Made by a program: the position numbers and the translations under genes
Shown: one piece after another, positions 1 to 11,864 of the stretch
Layout of the letters: each line of letters starts with the position of its first letter
Numbering within the stretch: position 1 is the stretch's first letter
Assembly (NCBI RefSeq): GCF_014898055.3
Contig: NW_026555331.1
Location: 100,896,684-100,960,683 of the forward strand
Length of the DNA: 64,000 nt
Reading direction: 5' to 3'
Origin: Talpa occidentalis
Taxonomy: Eukaryota; Chordata; Mammalia; Eulipotyphla; Talpidae
Notes under the pieces: model-generated
Told to the model about the DNA's origin: nothing
The model's input: only the letters and a program-made list of their open reading frames with translations
Databases searched by the model: none

Positions 1-404
1 GTTATCAGATAGTAGTTTTCATATTTTAAGGTATGGATTTACCATCTATAAATAGCTGTGCTTTCCCACTTTACATAAACATCTGAAATGTAGATAATAC
101 CATTCATGCACAGCTGGACTTGAAAGACATATGTATTATTTTTTTTAAACCAAACCAATTTATTTTTCTGATGTTCATTTACCAATAAACGATTCTAACA
201 AATCCTTTTAAAAATACTTTACACGATCTATACAAAGTTAGCTTTTTCTTAACCTACTTGTACATTTTCCTGTTGTCCATAGAGTATAGAAATGATTAGA
301 AAACTTAAGTTCTTTCCAACCTTTACTTAATGACCCATACAACAGTCATCAGCCCATTCTAAACACACATACACTAAGCCTGATGGACCCCTTTTCTTTT
401 ACAG
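1..404 (+). other. KLHL7: KLHL7 intron, 3' part
   Basis: AT-rich intronic sequence that ends in a pyrimidine tract and the AG acceptor at 403-404. I see no other feature in it. Confidence 0.7.
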
Positions 405-606
405 GAAACTCTGCTCTATATTTATTTGAGTGCTATGATACAAGAACTGAAAGCTGGCACACAAAACCCAGCATGCTGACTCAGCGCTGCAGCCATGGAA
501 TGGTGGAAGCCAATGGCCTGATCTATGTTTGTGGTGGAAGTTTAGGAAACAATGTTTCTGGGCGAGTTCTGAATTCCTGTGAAGTTTATGATCCTGCCAC
601 AGAAAC
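405..606 (+). CDS. KLHL7: KLHL7 third-last coding exon (kelch repeats)
   Basis: KLHL7 is a BTB-BACK-kelch protein that recruits substrates to CUL3 ubiquitin ligase. Mutations in human KLHL7 cause retinal dystrophy and Crisponi/Bohring-Opitz-like syndromes. This exon reads GNSALYLFECYDTRTESW and continues with the kelch double-glycine strand IYVCGGS. It matches human KLHL7 as I remember it from about residue 393 to 460. The acceptor is acag at 401-404 and the donor is gtacgt at 607. The exon starts with two bases of a split Gly codon and ends with AC of a Thr codon that the next exon completes. The BTB and BACK domains lie upstream, outside the window. Confidence 0.96.
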
Positions 607-899
607 GTACGTATCAATTTAAAACATTTCACAGTTCCTCTCATTCTAGAAACTCAGTGGAAAGCTTATGTCAAACAGATCTGTTTAAAACAAACAGATT
701 TGTTTTATGTACTGCAGATGTACATACTCTTTTGAATGTGCTATGGTCAGGGGCATGTTTATAAACTGGCTTGGCCTTATACCCTCTGTGAGCCCCCTCT
801 CTTTCTGCTCATGCTTCTGCAAGGAATACCTTTGGATGAGATAAGTTTGGCTAATTCATCAAATTCATAAAAAAAATTTCTTTCTGCTTGAGAGGTCAG

Positions 900-2040
900 A
901 AAATGTAGAAGAGGGGAAAACTACTTTCAACTGAAACTGCAAATCCTGGGGTATGTCACTGTTCATGGATCCTCACCCATGCACTTAAAACTGCAAGACA
1001 TGACTCAAGCTCAAGATGCAACAACAATGGTGTTTATCATCAAAGGGGGAATTGGAGAAAAGGAAAGAGCGTCTAAGGCCACTTATGGCCTGCTGTCCTA
1101 CCCAAGATAGTGTTCACAGTGTCCAGTAGTCCAAATCAAAAACTTCTTGTGCAAGATGGTTTTGACCCTTCAAGAGCCTGGAGCTGGTGACATGCCAATA
1201 AGCAATGGGCCAAGATCCAACTCACAGTGGTTGCTGCAGATGATCCCAAGTGGTGATCCCAGAGGCTGGACTGAGTAGTGCTAGACACTCAACCAGACAG
1301 TGCCAGAAGCAACAGCAATTAGGAGGGGGTGCCAGAGAATTAGAAGTGGTGGACATCTCTCAGAGATGGCCAGGCACATGTCAGCAGTGCAGCCGCAGGT
1401 GACAGTGCCAGAGGACCAGGTACCAGTGTTACAGCTCTTAGAGATGCCAGGCATAAGCTAACAGCAGACTGCTCTTTTAGAGGTGGTGCCAGGGGACCAG
1501 GCACCAGTGTACAACTCTTTGAAAGACACTGGGCATCGATCAGTGGTGCCAGTCAGCAAGTGATGACAGAGGCAGAAGCAGCAGTCATGCTGCAGTTTTA
1601 AGTGGAAATCTCAGATATAAAAGTCCCAGACATCCACAGAGGTCATTAAAGGTCTTTCCAGAAGAGGGTCTGGGCAAGTCTGTCTCAAATACCCTGAAAC
1701 CTTGGCTTATATCCCCTTCAGGGCACCAACCTTTCAGGTCCAATTGGTTCATTTACAATTCCAGCACATTATTCAAAACCCCACCAGACTGTCCAAATCC
1801 AACCTATGCTGAGGCCAGGTAGTCTTGCTGAGGCCATGGGCCCTGCTGTGGAACCAAGGCAGGGGCTACCAGGAAATTGAAGCATGAGCTGCTGTCACCA
1901 ATAGAGCCAAGAGGCTGGCTGAAAGGCATCGTGCTGAGCACGGAAGCCCTGGTTCACCACTGGCTTTTCTCTCCCCATGGCTTGTGCTGAGTCGGGGCAA
2001 GTTTTGCCACCTCTGAAGCTCTGTGGGCTCCTCTGACATA
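900..2040. repeat. Unclassified LTR-like repeat block
   Basis: This stretch is richer in GC than its surroundings and reads like an old retrotransposon or LTR. An imperfect direct repeat of about 80 bp starts at 1407 and again at 1488 (both begin gtgccag.ggaccagg.acc). A TATAAAA-like box lies near 1616. There is no credible ORF. I cannot name the family, and the edges are approximate. Confidence 0.35.
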
Positions 2041-2309
2041 ATTAGTAGTAAATTTGCCTTTAATTAGACATGATCCATTAGTTTATGGCATTAATTAATC
2101 ATACCCATAGGAATACGGTATTTTTTGAGTTTGTGCTTATTATAATAGTATGTTTAGATTCACATTTATCAAATAAAATTATTAAATCAATTGCGAAGTA
2201 AATTACTGCTTCTACAAAGGCAAAATGCTAAGTAAATAAATAAGTGGTCAGTCAGTATTTCTGACCTTACAATTAATGGAACTACCAGTGTAATCAAAAG
2301 AAATGTGCT

Positions 2310-2591
2310 GGGCCTCCCCAGTGGCGCAGCGGGTTAAGCACAGCACTGTGAAGCTGTCTGCAACCTCTGCAGTGTCGGTTTCATCCTGGCCCGCCGGCGA
2401 GGGTCCCACATGGCCCAGCAGACCTCTCCTGTCGGGCCCCCTTCTCCCCTCAGCAGTGTATTTCGGTCATCTGCCTTTTCTGCTCCCCGCTCTGTCTCTG
2501 GTGAATCCTCTCACCCCCCATGCCTCTGGCCTATACCCAGCTCTTGTATAAAAATAAATAAATCTTTACCAAAAAAAAAAAGAAAGAAAGA
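2310..2591 (+). mobile_element. tRNA-derived SINE
   Basis: The head ggcctccccagtggcgcag contains a Pol III A-box. The body ends in AATAAA repeats, a TCTTT terminator and an A tail. It is flanked by a perfect 14-bp target-site duplication (2296-2309 and 2592-2605). The GGGTTAAGCACAGC head places it in an older subtype. Confidence 0.92.
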
Positions 2592-2737
2592 AAAAGAAAT
2601 GTGCTAATCAGTGGGAGATGTAGCAAGTACAGTGACGTTTAAGTAAGGAGGAAATGAACACAAATGATACTACAAAAAGATCTTCTGTTGCTACTCAGAA
2701 ACCCCAATACTCAGACGCCTGATAAGAAAAGTCACTA

Positions 2738-3253
<516 letters not shown>

Positions 3254-3447
3254 AAGAAAAGTCACTAACTCATTCGGAAAAATTGTTCTTCTTTTACCAG
3301 AACAATTATTGGGCAAATATGAAAACTTAAATGTTATGTCAAGAGCTGCACCAGAATGCTTGTGTTCTATATTTAGGAAATATTGCCAGACTGTGCAACA
3401 AAGACACCTTCTGTTCCTGTTGCTGCTTTTTTAAAATTAAGAGATGA

Positions 3448-3747
3448 GGGCCTCCCTGGTGGCACAACGGTTGAGCGCTGGGTTGCGAAGCTGCCCGTGG
3501 TCTCTGCAGCGCCGGTTCCATCCCCGGCTGCTCCCCGGCCACCAGAGTAGGGTCCCACATGGCGCGCAGACCTCTCGGCCGCCCGCTGCTCCCCTCAGCA
3601 GTGTACTTCGGTCCTTCTGCCTGCTCTGCTCCCCGCTCTGGCTCTGGTGAATTCGCTCACCCTCTTGCACTTCTGACTGTACCTAGTGCTTGTATAAATA
3701 AATAAAAAATAAATAAATCTTTAAAAATAAATAAATAAATGAAAAAG
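3448..3747 (+). mobile_element. tRNA-derived SINE, young subtype
   Basis: Carries the GGTTGAGCGCTGGGTTGCG head typical of the near-identical young copies. A 14-bp target-site duplication flanks it (3434-3447 and 3748-3761). Confidence 0.92.
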
Positions 3748-3896
3748 AAATTAAGAGATGAGAATTTAATTATAAAATACTATCAGTTCTAAGCATTTAA
3801 GCCTACCACCTATTTGTAAAGGGTTTAAAGACACATAACCAAAAACAACTTTCCCAAACAAAACTGTAGTTTCAATAGTTCTTTTCTCATTTTTTT

Positions 3897-4163
3897 AAAG
3901 ATTTATTTATAATTTATGCATACAAGAGCTGGGGTACAGGCCAGAGATGCAGGGGGTGAGAGGACTCACAAGAGACACAGTGGGGAACAGAACAGACAGA
4001 CTGACTGAAATACACTGCTGAGGGGAGCAGTAAGTGAGACAACAGAGGTCTGCTGCGCCATGTGGGTTTCTGCCTGGCCAGCCAGGGATGGAACTCATGC
4101 TGCAGAGGCTGTGGATTGCCTCATAGTGCAGTGCTTAACCCCTTGCACCACCAGGGAGGCCCC
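3897..4163 (-). mobile_element. tRNA-derived SINE, older subtype
   Basis: Reverse orientation, from the T-rich tail to the terminal ccaccagggaggccc. Perfect 16-bp target-site duplication (3881-3896 and 4164-4179). Confidence 0.92.
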
Positions 4164-4903
4164 CTTTTCTCATTTTTTTGCTTAACTGGTTAGGAATAGC
4201 AGTAAAAGCAACTTACCATGAAACTAATCTTTTGCTGAAGTGTTAAGACTAGGAAATCTTATGAAAGGATCAAAATTACTGCTCACTATATTTCAAACAC
4301 CTTTGTACTTTGCCAGGGTACATAGCACTATCCCTCTCTTCATCCTGTCATCTGTCTACCTCAGCTTCTCCCAAACCACGCAAAGGTGGGGGGCCAGGGG
4401 GTCCTATAAACCCTCCTATAGAAAAATATTATAGAATACTATTCAAAATACTATACTATCATCTCATCCACCCTTCTGCCTAATTATTTTTTATTCTGAA
4501 AAAAATCTTTTAAAATAGAACCTATAACCATATAACTGCCAGGCATCTAATTTTTGAGATCTTTATTCAGATGATATTAGCAAAGGAATTCTGTAACTTC
4601 AATATTTTTTAAGACTAGATAAATATATTCGGTTTGGGGAAATAATTCAAAACATACAAATTAACATTTCTCTTGTTTTGTATTGAGCTTATGCATTAAA
4701 TTTGAAAGTGAAGAGCTAGCATTAATAAAGTATCCAACCCTCAAAATGGAAAATAAGTTGTATACTGCTGTGATTTCCCAATATGTAATTTATACATTCA
4801 AGCCTTTTTTCGAAGAATGTTTCTTCCCAGTTTTGAAAATTTTTCTTAGGTCATTTTGGAATTTTTTTAGTTGGAAGAAACTAAGAAATTAAGCCTATGG
4901 AAA

Positions 4904-6005
4904 TATAAAACACTACATGACATACACCTCAGCAACATCTTTAAAGACTCGTCACCCAAAGCAGTGATAGGGAAGGCAAAGAAAAACAGCTGGGACTACA
5001 TCAAATTAAAGAGCTTCTGTACAGCAAAAGAGACAGTAACCAAAACAAAGAGACACCTCACTGACTGGGAGGAAATTTTTGCACACAACACTAATGATAA
5101 AGGACTGATCACAAAAATCTACAAAGAGCTGACGAGACTCAACAAAAACAAAGTAAATAATCCAGTCAAAATTTGGGCAGACGAGCTAAAAAGGAACTTC
5201 TGTAAAGAGGAAATGCAAGTGGCCAACAGGCATATGAAAAAATGTTCAGCATCACTTAGGGGAAATGCAAATCAAAACTACAATGAGATACCATCTTGCA
5301 CCAGTGAGAATGGCACATATTAAAAAAAACTAGCTACAACAAATGTTGGCCAGGATGTGGAGAAAAAAGAACTCTCCGGTACTGCTGGTGGGAGTGCAAA
5401 CTGGTCCAACCACTATGGAAAACTGTGTGAAGATTTCTCAACCTGCTAATGATGGAGCTTCCATATTATCCAGCAATTCCACTCCTAGGTATTTACCCAA
5501 AGGACACAGAATCATTAATTCAAAAGGGCACCTGCATCCCTATGTTTATAGCAGCACTATTTACAATAGCTAAGCTATGTAAACAACAAATGCCCAAAAA
5601 TAGACTGGATCAAGAAGATGTGGTACATATACACAATGGAATATTACTCAGCAATCAAAAAAGATAAGCTCATGCAATTTGCAGCAACATGGATGGAGCT
5701 GGAAGGGATCATGCTCAGTGAAATAAGCTAGAAAGAAAAAGAAAAATACCAGATGGTCTCACTCATAGCAGGAATTTAGAAAACCTAAATAAGGGACCAG
5801 GAAAAAGACTAATTATAATAAAGTAAAAATCAAAATCAACAAGCAACTATAAACCAGAGACACACTACGGGGGCAGGGGGGGAGGGGGCAGGAGGGATTA
5901 GGGTCAAAATAAGGGGTGTGGAAATTGTATGGTGATAATATAACCAAGATGAAAATGCATACATTGTGCAAAAATGAAAAATGATGTAAAAGATATAGAA
6001 AAGAA
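4904..6005 (+). mobile_element. LINE-1, 5'-truncated (ORF2 C-terminus and 3'UTR)
   Basis: The element encodes the C-terminal end of L1 ORF2: a [18 protein letters not shown] segment, then ANRHMKKC, then [12 protein letters not shown]. Frameshifts and stops break it into at least three pieces (4871-5323, 5343-5573, 5449-5667). The 3'UTR has the L1 G-rich tract near 5869-5894. A perfect 21-bp target-site duplication (4883-4903 and 6006-6026) bounds it. It cannot be active. Confidence 0.95.
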
Positions 6006-6317
6006 AAGAAATTAAGCCTATGGAAAATAATATATATAGTGTGAGCGGTGAGGACTTTTAGCCTCCTATCACTAAATTTCAGGATGGAGAAAACAGACCT
6101 CGCTCATATTCTATATGTGAATTACAGAGGAAGGAAGTGTGTTTGGTGAAACTTCTTAATTCTAAACCTTTAGGAGACTTAGCAATGCATAAGAACATGG
6201 TCTTCTCTATATCCTGGATGTATTCGGAGATGAAAGGGATATGTAAATTGAATTTTTCCAAGTCAACTACAAGTTTAATGTTGTTGGATAGCTTACTCTG
6301 TAAAACTCACTGCACAG

Positions 6318-6598
6318 GGGCCTCCCTGGTCACGCAGCGGTTGAGCGCTGGGTTGCGAAACTGCCCACAGCCTCTGAGGCGCTGGTTCGATCCCTGGCTG
6401 CTCCCCGGCCACCGGAGGAGGGTCCCACATGGCGCGCAGACCTCTCCTGCCGCCCGCTGCTCCCCTCAGCAGTGTACTTCGGTCCTTCTGCCTGCTCTGC
6501 TCCCTGCTCTGGCTCTGGTGGATTCTCTCACCCTCCCACGCTTCTGACTGTACCCAGTGCTTGTATAAATAAATAAATAAATCTTTTTAAAAAAAAAA
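6318..6598 (+). mobile_element. tRNA-derived SINE, young subtype
   Basis: Young GGTTGAGCGCTGGGTTGCG head, with gtcacgcag in place of gtggcgcag in the A-box. Perfect 16-bp target-site duplication (6302-6317 and 6599-6614). Confidence 0.93.
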
Positions 6599-7377
6599 AA
6601 AACTCACTGCACAGAGAGGCAGTGGAGGCCTAGTACTGGTTCTCACTTCCAAGCTGTGTGCTAGTCTTCTCTCTTGTGTGTCTACATTTTGAAAAGTTAA
6701 ATCTTTCAAATTGTTTAAAGAAAGAAATACAAATAACCATATTAGAGAATTACACTTATGCCACATTCTACTTTTGTTGTTGTTTGGGGTCTTCTGGTAT
6801 ATTAGCTGTTAGGAGCACCAGCCTGTAGCCAGTACTATCATTTGCATGGGTGTGTAGCAGAAGAAGGGATTGAATCTTACAGAGAAAAAGAAACAGTGGT
6901 CCGTGTACACGTGTATGATGCTTCTACCTGTGAATTAGTTGAAGACCCTTCAACACTTGTGTACACCTGTATGCTCAATTTCACTTTACAGTGGTGACTG
7001 TAAACATAATATGCAAATACTTTATTAAACTTGACCAATTGATTGTACTTTTGCTACTAGAGCTGCCTAAATTTCTAAGTGTAGATTTGATGATGGCTCT
7101 GTGACTAGTAACAGATAGTGCTAGAAGTGCTAGATAGTGCTGTTGATTGCTAGAAGCCCATGATAACTCTGTGCTTTACTTACTCATGCATAAATATTAA
7201 TTAAAACCACAGCATTAGTGTTTCATATTGACTTAATACCTTCCCCTTCTTTTTTATTGCCATTTACAAATTATTGTTTACTACAGGAAATGGTTTTCTT
7301 CCAAAGATATGTTATTAGTTTCCAGGTATCCTCTATTTCTTATATCCTATCATAGTTGAAAGTACCCAAGTACTTTT

Positions 7378-7721
7378 TTTTTTTTTCTACATAATTTATT
7401 GTGAGATGATCAATGTCAATAAAACATTAATTTTGGTCATTTGCTTCATGTCTTCTTGACTGATTCTTCATTTTCCTTCCAAAATGTCAAATGCCACACT
7501 TTTGAGGAGATGAAGAATTTTTAAACACCATAGTTGAAGATTAGAACTTTCATTGGCAGGCAATTACCTCATTACATGCAGTTGTTTTCCCACTGTGTTT
7601 CAGTCATCTTCGTTGACAAGATTTATTACAAACATTCATCCTCAAAACTCATGTCTCGGCTGTACCTCTAAGAGCTCGGCGACGGGGCCGCCCGCCGCGC
7701 CGCCCTCGCCGCATGGCCAGC
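7378..7721 (-). pseudogene. Unidentified processed retrocopy, antisense
   Basis: Read on the minus strand, a GC-rich 5' end (7671-7721, about ten CpGs) leads into an AT-rich body of about 285 bp. An AATAAA signal follows (7395-7400, minus) and then a poly-A tail, seen as a T run at 7374-7386. A perfect 13-bp target-site duplication flanks it (7365-7377 and 7722-7734). These are the hallmarks of a reverse-transcribed short mRNA or ncRNA. I do not recognise the parent, and the minus frames hold only short ORFs. Confidence 0.8.
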
Positions 7722-7910
7722 CCCAAGTACTTTTATAGGTACCCAAAACTACTGTTAAATTTTGTTTTCTTGCCTTCCAGTCACTGTATGTGTGTGGATA
7801 TAAGTGAGTGGTAAATAAGCACTGAAGTAGGATAACAGACCTTTCTTATAAACCAGTAGAACAGTCATTAGCGTCCCATGAACAAGTACACTAAAAAAAA
7901 TTTTTTTCAG

Positions 7911-8008
7911 GTGGACTGAGCTGTGCCCAATGATTGAGGCCAGGAAGAATCATGGACTGGTATTTGTAAAAGACAAGATATTTGCTGTGGGTGGTCAGAA
8001 TGGTTTAG
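7911..8008 (+). CDS. KLHL7: KLHL7 penultimate coding exon
   Basis: Encodes WTELCPMIEARKNHG followed by the kelch strand IFAVGGQNGL. The first base completes the Thr codon of the previous exon, and the last G opens a Gly codon that the next exon completes. Acceptor tttttttcag, donor gtatgt at 8009. Approximately residues 460-493 of 586. Confidence 0.96.
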
Positions 8009-9154
8009 GTATGTAATGTTAATTCATTGTTCAATTTACCAGTGAGTTTGTTAGACTTTCTTATCATGTTTAATATTTCTTAAACTCTTAATACAAGCAT
8101 TTATCACATATATCATTACCTATTTTTATGTTCATAGGAACTATACGAACATGGCAGTACTTTTAACATCTGAAGGTAGGAAATAGCTACAAGTCATAGT
8201 GACTATTTCAGATAGCCCCCTATAAATGGTATCACACTAGTTTAGGAACTATGGAGTGACAGAAATATTGGAATTTTATAAAAACTTTTAAAATACTTGT
8301 TTCAGGATTTTTTCTCAGAATCTGAATGAAGTATCACATGATGATATCACTATTTCATAAATGAATAAATTTGACATTTTATTTTCTTTAGTAATATTGT
8401 CTAGAGAATCTTAAATAATCTTAAATAATCATACATAATCTTTATGTATGGCCTCCCTGGTGGCGCAAGGAGTTAAGTATCAGCACAATGAAGCTATCGG
8501 CAGCAAAAGTTCAATCCCCAGCCAGGAAGCTAACCCACGTGGCACAGCAGAACTCTCCTATCTCACCTGCTGCTCCCCTCAGCAGTGTATTTCAGTCAAT
8601 CCACCTATTCTGTTCCCCATTCTGTCTCTGATGAATTCTCTCACCCCTCACACTTCTGGCCTACACCTCAGCTATTGTATGCATAAATAAATAAATCATT
8701 TAAAAAAATTGCTTTATCTGAACTGAATCTATGTAGTCCTCAAACTTCACTCTAGTTAGTACCTTTAAGCATTACTTAAATGTAACAGAGAAATAACTTC
8801 TTTCCCCTTCTGTGTTCTTATTCATCGATGTATTCCATAAAATGCTGAAAGATATATGGCAGAAGGAGAAATGACATGATTAATTCTAATCAAAATTAAT
8901 TAACAGGAAAATATATTGATTCATTTACTTTTTTCCCCCAAATAAAGAGTATTTTTAATTCTGTAGAATAAATATAAATATTAATGATTCTAAAACAATT
9001 AAATTTTATTGTGTTAAAGTAAGAAGAATTTACATGGTAGACATTTTTGCATGTTTGAAAATTTTCTTAATAAAATGTTAGGAAAAATATAGAGAAATAT
9101 TGCTGTTAGAGATCTTGTTAATAGAATTGTTCATGTTGTTATAATCTTTTGAAG
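8009..9154 (+). other. KLHL7: KLHL7 last intron
   Basis: AT-rich intron with one SINE (8450-8709). I see nothing else in it. Confidence 0.8.
8450..8709 (+). mobile_element. tRNA-derived SINE, older subtype
   Basis: Begins ggcctccctggtggcgcaag and has the GTTAAGTATCAGCAC-type older head. The tail is ATAAATAAATAAATCATTT plus A. No clear target duplication remains. Confidence 0.88.
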
Positions 9155-9438
9155 GTGGTCTGGACAATGTGGAGTATTATGACATTAAATTAAATGAATG
9201 GAAGATGGTCTCACCAATGCCATGGAAGGGTGTAACAGTGAAGTGTGCAGCAGTTGGCTCTATAGTTTATGTCTTGGCTGGTTTTCAAGGTGTGGGTCGA
9301 TTAGGACACATCCTTGAATATAATACTGAAACAGACAAATGGATCGCCAACTCCAAAGTCCGAGCTTTTCCAGTAACAAGCTGTTTGATCTGTGTTGTTG
9401 ATACTTGTGGAGCAAATGAAGAGACCCTTGAAACATGA
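9155..9438 (+). CDS. KLHL7: KLHL7 last coding exon
   Basis: Encodes the final kelch blades: GLDNVEYYDIKLNEWKMV, then VYVLAGFQGVGRLG, then ILEYNTETDKW. It ends ...CGANEETLET and a TGA at 9436-9438, the known KLHL7 C-terminus. The acceptor is ttttgaag. The last blade has LAGF where other repeats have a double glycine, as in the human protein. Confidence 0.97.
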
Positions 9439-10460
9439 AAAGTGAGTATACTTCGAAGATTCATCAGAGACTCAAAAATATAGCCACCAGTGCTTTGTTC
9501 CAAGAGTTTGTTTAAAAATTTTAGTTTGATCTTTTGTTTTTTGGAAGGAAGTTTCAAGTAAAATAAGAAATAGATGTTTCTTTTATATGGATTTCCTTAT
9601 TTAATTTGAAGTAATGTGAAGACCTTATTTCACCCAGCCACATAACCAAAAATATATCTATCAAGACTTGAAAAATTATAAGCATTTGGTGAAAATATGA
9701 ATTATTGAATGAATTTCACATTTCTAACTATGATTATGGCAGAGTGGGGGACTGGCTCATCAGCAAAGGAGCCTCACCTTAGCTCTAGATTCTATTTTTC
9801 ATATATCATAGAAGTGCTTTGTAGTTAGGTCTGTTTGTTTCTGCTCAGTCAAGAACCAAGAAATATTATGAATTGTTAGTCAAAACAGGCAGCTCTGATA
9901 GAGCAACTTTAGTCTCACATAATTTTGCTTGTTTTAATTGTATTGCATTTAGTACCAAATATATTCCATTTTAAAAGAGAACCAGAGTGAGTCAAAGCAT
10001 ATACAGGCTCTCTCACAAAACTTCATAAAAACATTTTGGGACTTAAAAATATTCTCTATTCCTCATGAAATATAGTCAATCCAACTAAATATATTCTCCA
10101 TCTTTTTAATATAAAATGTCAGGCTTAGCACCCATTATTATTGTTTTATCCAGTGACTAAAAAGTAATTATGCCTTTTCAGTCCACTGATAAATAAAATC
10201 CAATCATAATAAGGACAATGAACTAGCAACAGATAAAACTATAGTAAATTTCTAGGTAACTAGCACACTTATATAATATCAATATTGACTTTGAACTTCT
10301 TATGAATTAAAAAGTACATAATTTCCTTTCCTTAGCAGGATGTATCAGAGATACTTGGCCCAGGTGTCTCTAATAGTTATGTAATAATTTGGTATAAATA
10401 TATGCCATCTTGTATTTGTTGCTTTTATGTGGTCAATAAATCTTTTACAAATCCATCTAT
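9439..10460 (+). other. KLHL7: KLHL7 3'UTR (extent inferred)
   Basis: AT-rich sequence after the stop with no coding signal. Candidate AATAAA poly-A signals lie at 10192-10197 and 10435-10440. The true cleavage site cannot be fixed from sequence alone. Confidence 0.55.
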
Positions 10461-10749
10461 TCATTTCTTTCCTACTAATGTTTTCCCCTTTTACAGTAAG
10501 GAGTGTATGGAATGAGCTATGTAAAGCTGTCATTTATCTGATATTATTAAATATTTTTAACTTAAAGTAGCCTTCTAAGTTTTATTCATTTTAAATGTAT
10601 TAAGTAATGTTTTTTTAATTTGTGAAGCAATGTTCTATTTTAATTTTTGTCTTTATGTAAGGGATATAACATTAAACCCTAAAAATGTTTAAATGAAAAC
10701 ACTTACAAAAAGCATATAGGTATATTTATATTTATGTGGGAATTTGTGT

Positions 10750-11445
10750 ACATAACAATTATATTGATATATAATTATATTGAGATATAATTCACATACC
10801 ATACAATTCACCCATTGATATAGTGAATTAGTATACTCAGAATTGTGCAATCACCACCACAATTTTGGCACATTTTTGTCACCACAAAAGAAATCCCATG
10901 CTCCTTAACAATCACTCCCCATTTTCACCCTGTATTACTTTCCTAAGGCTCTGATAGCAAGTTATCACAAACTTGGTGACTTAAAACAACAGAACTTTAT
11001 CTTTTTTGTAGTTCAGGAGACCAGAAGTCCTAAATCAAGGCATTGGCAGAGCTGCTTCTTTCTGGAAGCTCTGAAGCAGAAACTGCCAGGCTGCTCCCCT
11101 ATCTCCTGGTGGTTGCTAGTAATCCTTGGCATTCTTTGCTTGTAACTGCATCAGTCCAATCACTGCGTCTGTCTTCACACGGGCCTTCCCTGTGTGCCCC
11201 TCTTTGTTTTTTCATGGTTTGTAAGGATAGCAATCATTGGATTTAACCCAATCAGGTATGGCCTCATCTTAACTAATTACATCTGCAAAGACCCTGTTTC
11301 TAAATAAGATTACATTCTGCAGTTCTAAGTGGATATGAATTTTGATGGGGAGTTGGGGACATTATTCAACCCAGTTACATCCCTCAACCACGTAGCCCTA
11401 GGCAATCATCACTCTGTCTCTAGATTTGCCTATGCTGAACATTTT
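10750..11445. mobile_element. Old L1M-type LINE fragment split by an MLT1 LTR
   Basis: The text at 10750-10931 (accatacaattcaccc ... atcactcccc) and at 11386-11445 (ggcaatcatcactctgtctc) are consecutive parts of a familiar old L1 sequence. The MLT1 at 10932-11385 interrupts it, so the L1 piece is the older of the two. Confidence 0.6.
10932..11385 (-). mobile_element. MLT1-type MaLR LTR, reverse
   Basis: The typical reverse MLT1 end reads cacaaacttggtgac ttaaaacaacagaa. The 5' end appears near 11280-11385 as aagaccctgtttctaaataag and ends in ttcaacccagttaca. This is an ancient ERVL-MaLR solo LTR with no coding content. Confidence 0.75.
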
Positions 11446-11542
11446 TTAAAAGATTTATTTTTATTTATTTACACATACAAGAACTGGGGTCTAGGCCAGA
11501 GGTACAGGGAGCGAGAGGATTCGCCAAAGACAGAGTGTGGAG
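11442..11542 (-). mobile_element. tRNA-derived SINE, truncated
   Basis: Only the 3' third is present (T-rich tail, then gaactggggtctaggccagag). It breaks off near 11540 before the tRNA head. No target duplication is visible. Confidence 0.75.
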
Positions 11543-11860
11543 CTGTGGAAAGGTGACGGAAAAGGAAAAGGTGATTATTGTAGGATTTGAGAGGAAGGTG
11601 GAGCTTGGTAAAATTTAAATGAAGTAGTTTTGACAGGCTCAAAGCAAAGAAGAACTATGAGTACAGTTATCAACATATTTGAACTGAGAGGTGGATGGAG
11701 GGTCATGTTTCCTTGAAAACTACAAAGTTAAGAAACTAGCTAATGTGTTTTTTATGAAGCCATGGTCTGAAGCACTGCTCCTGGGTAGAAATCAAGGCTG
11801 CTTCTGGATGGCAAGTGATTTAGATCCAGGCACAAGGGGGATGTTTCATTCTTACTGACA
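11543..11860. other. Intergenic sequence
   Basis: No gene, RNA or recognised repeat. Confidence 0.5.
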
Positions 11861-11864
11861 TAAC

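Noticed and set aside
607..622. Read-through extension of the KLHL7 exon past 606
   Set aside because: The gtacgt donor and phase agreement with the next exon show the exon ends at 606.
4871..5323. 150-codon ORF as a possible host gene
   Set aside because: It is the decayed C-terminal part of L1 ORF2, bounded by a 21-bp target duplication.
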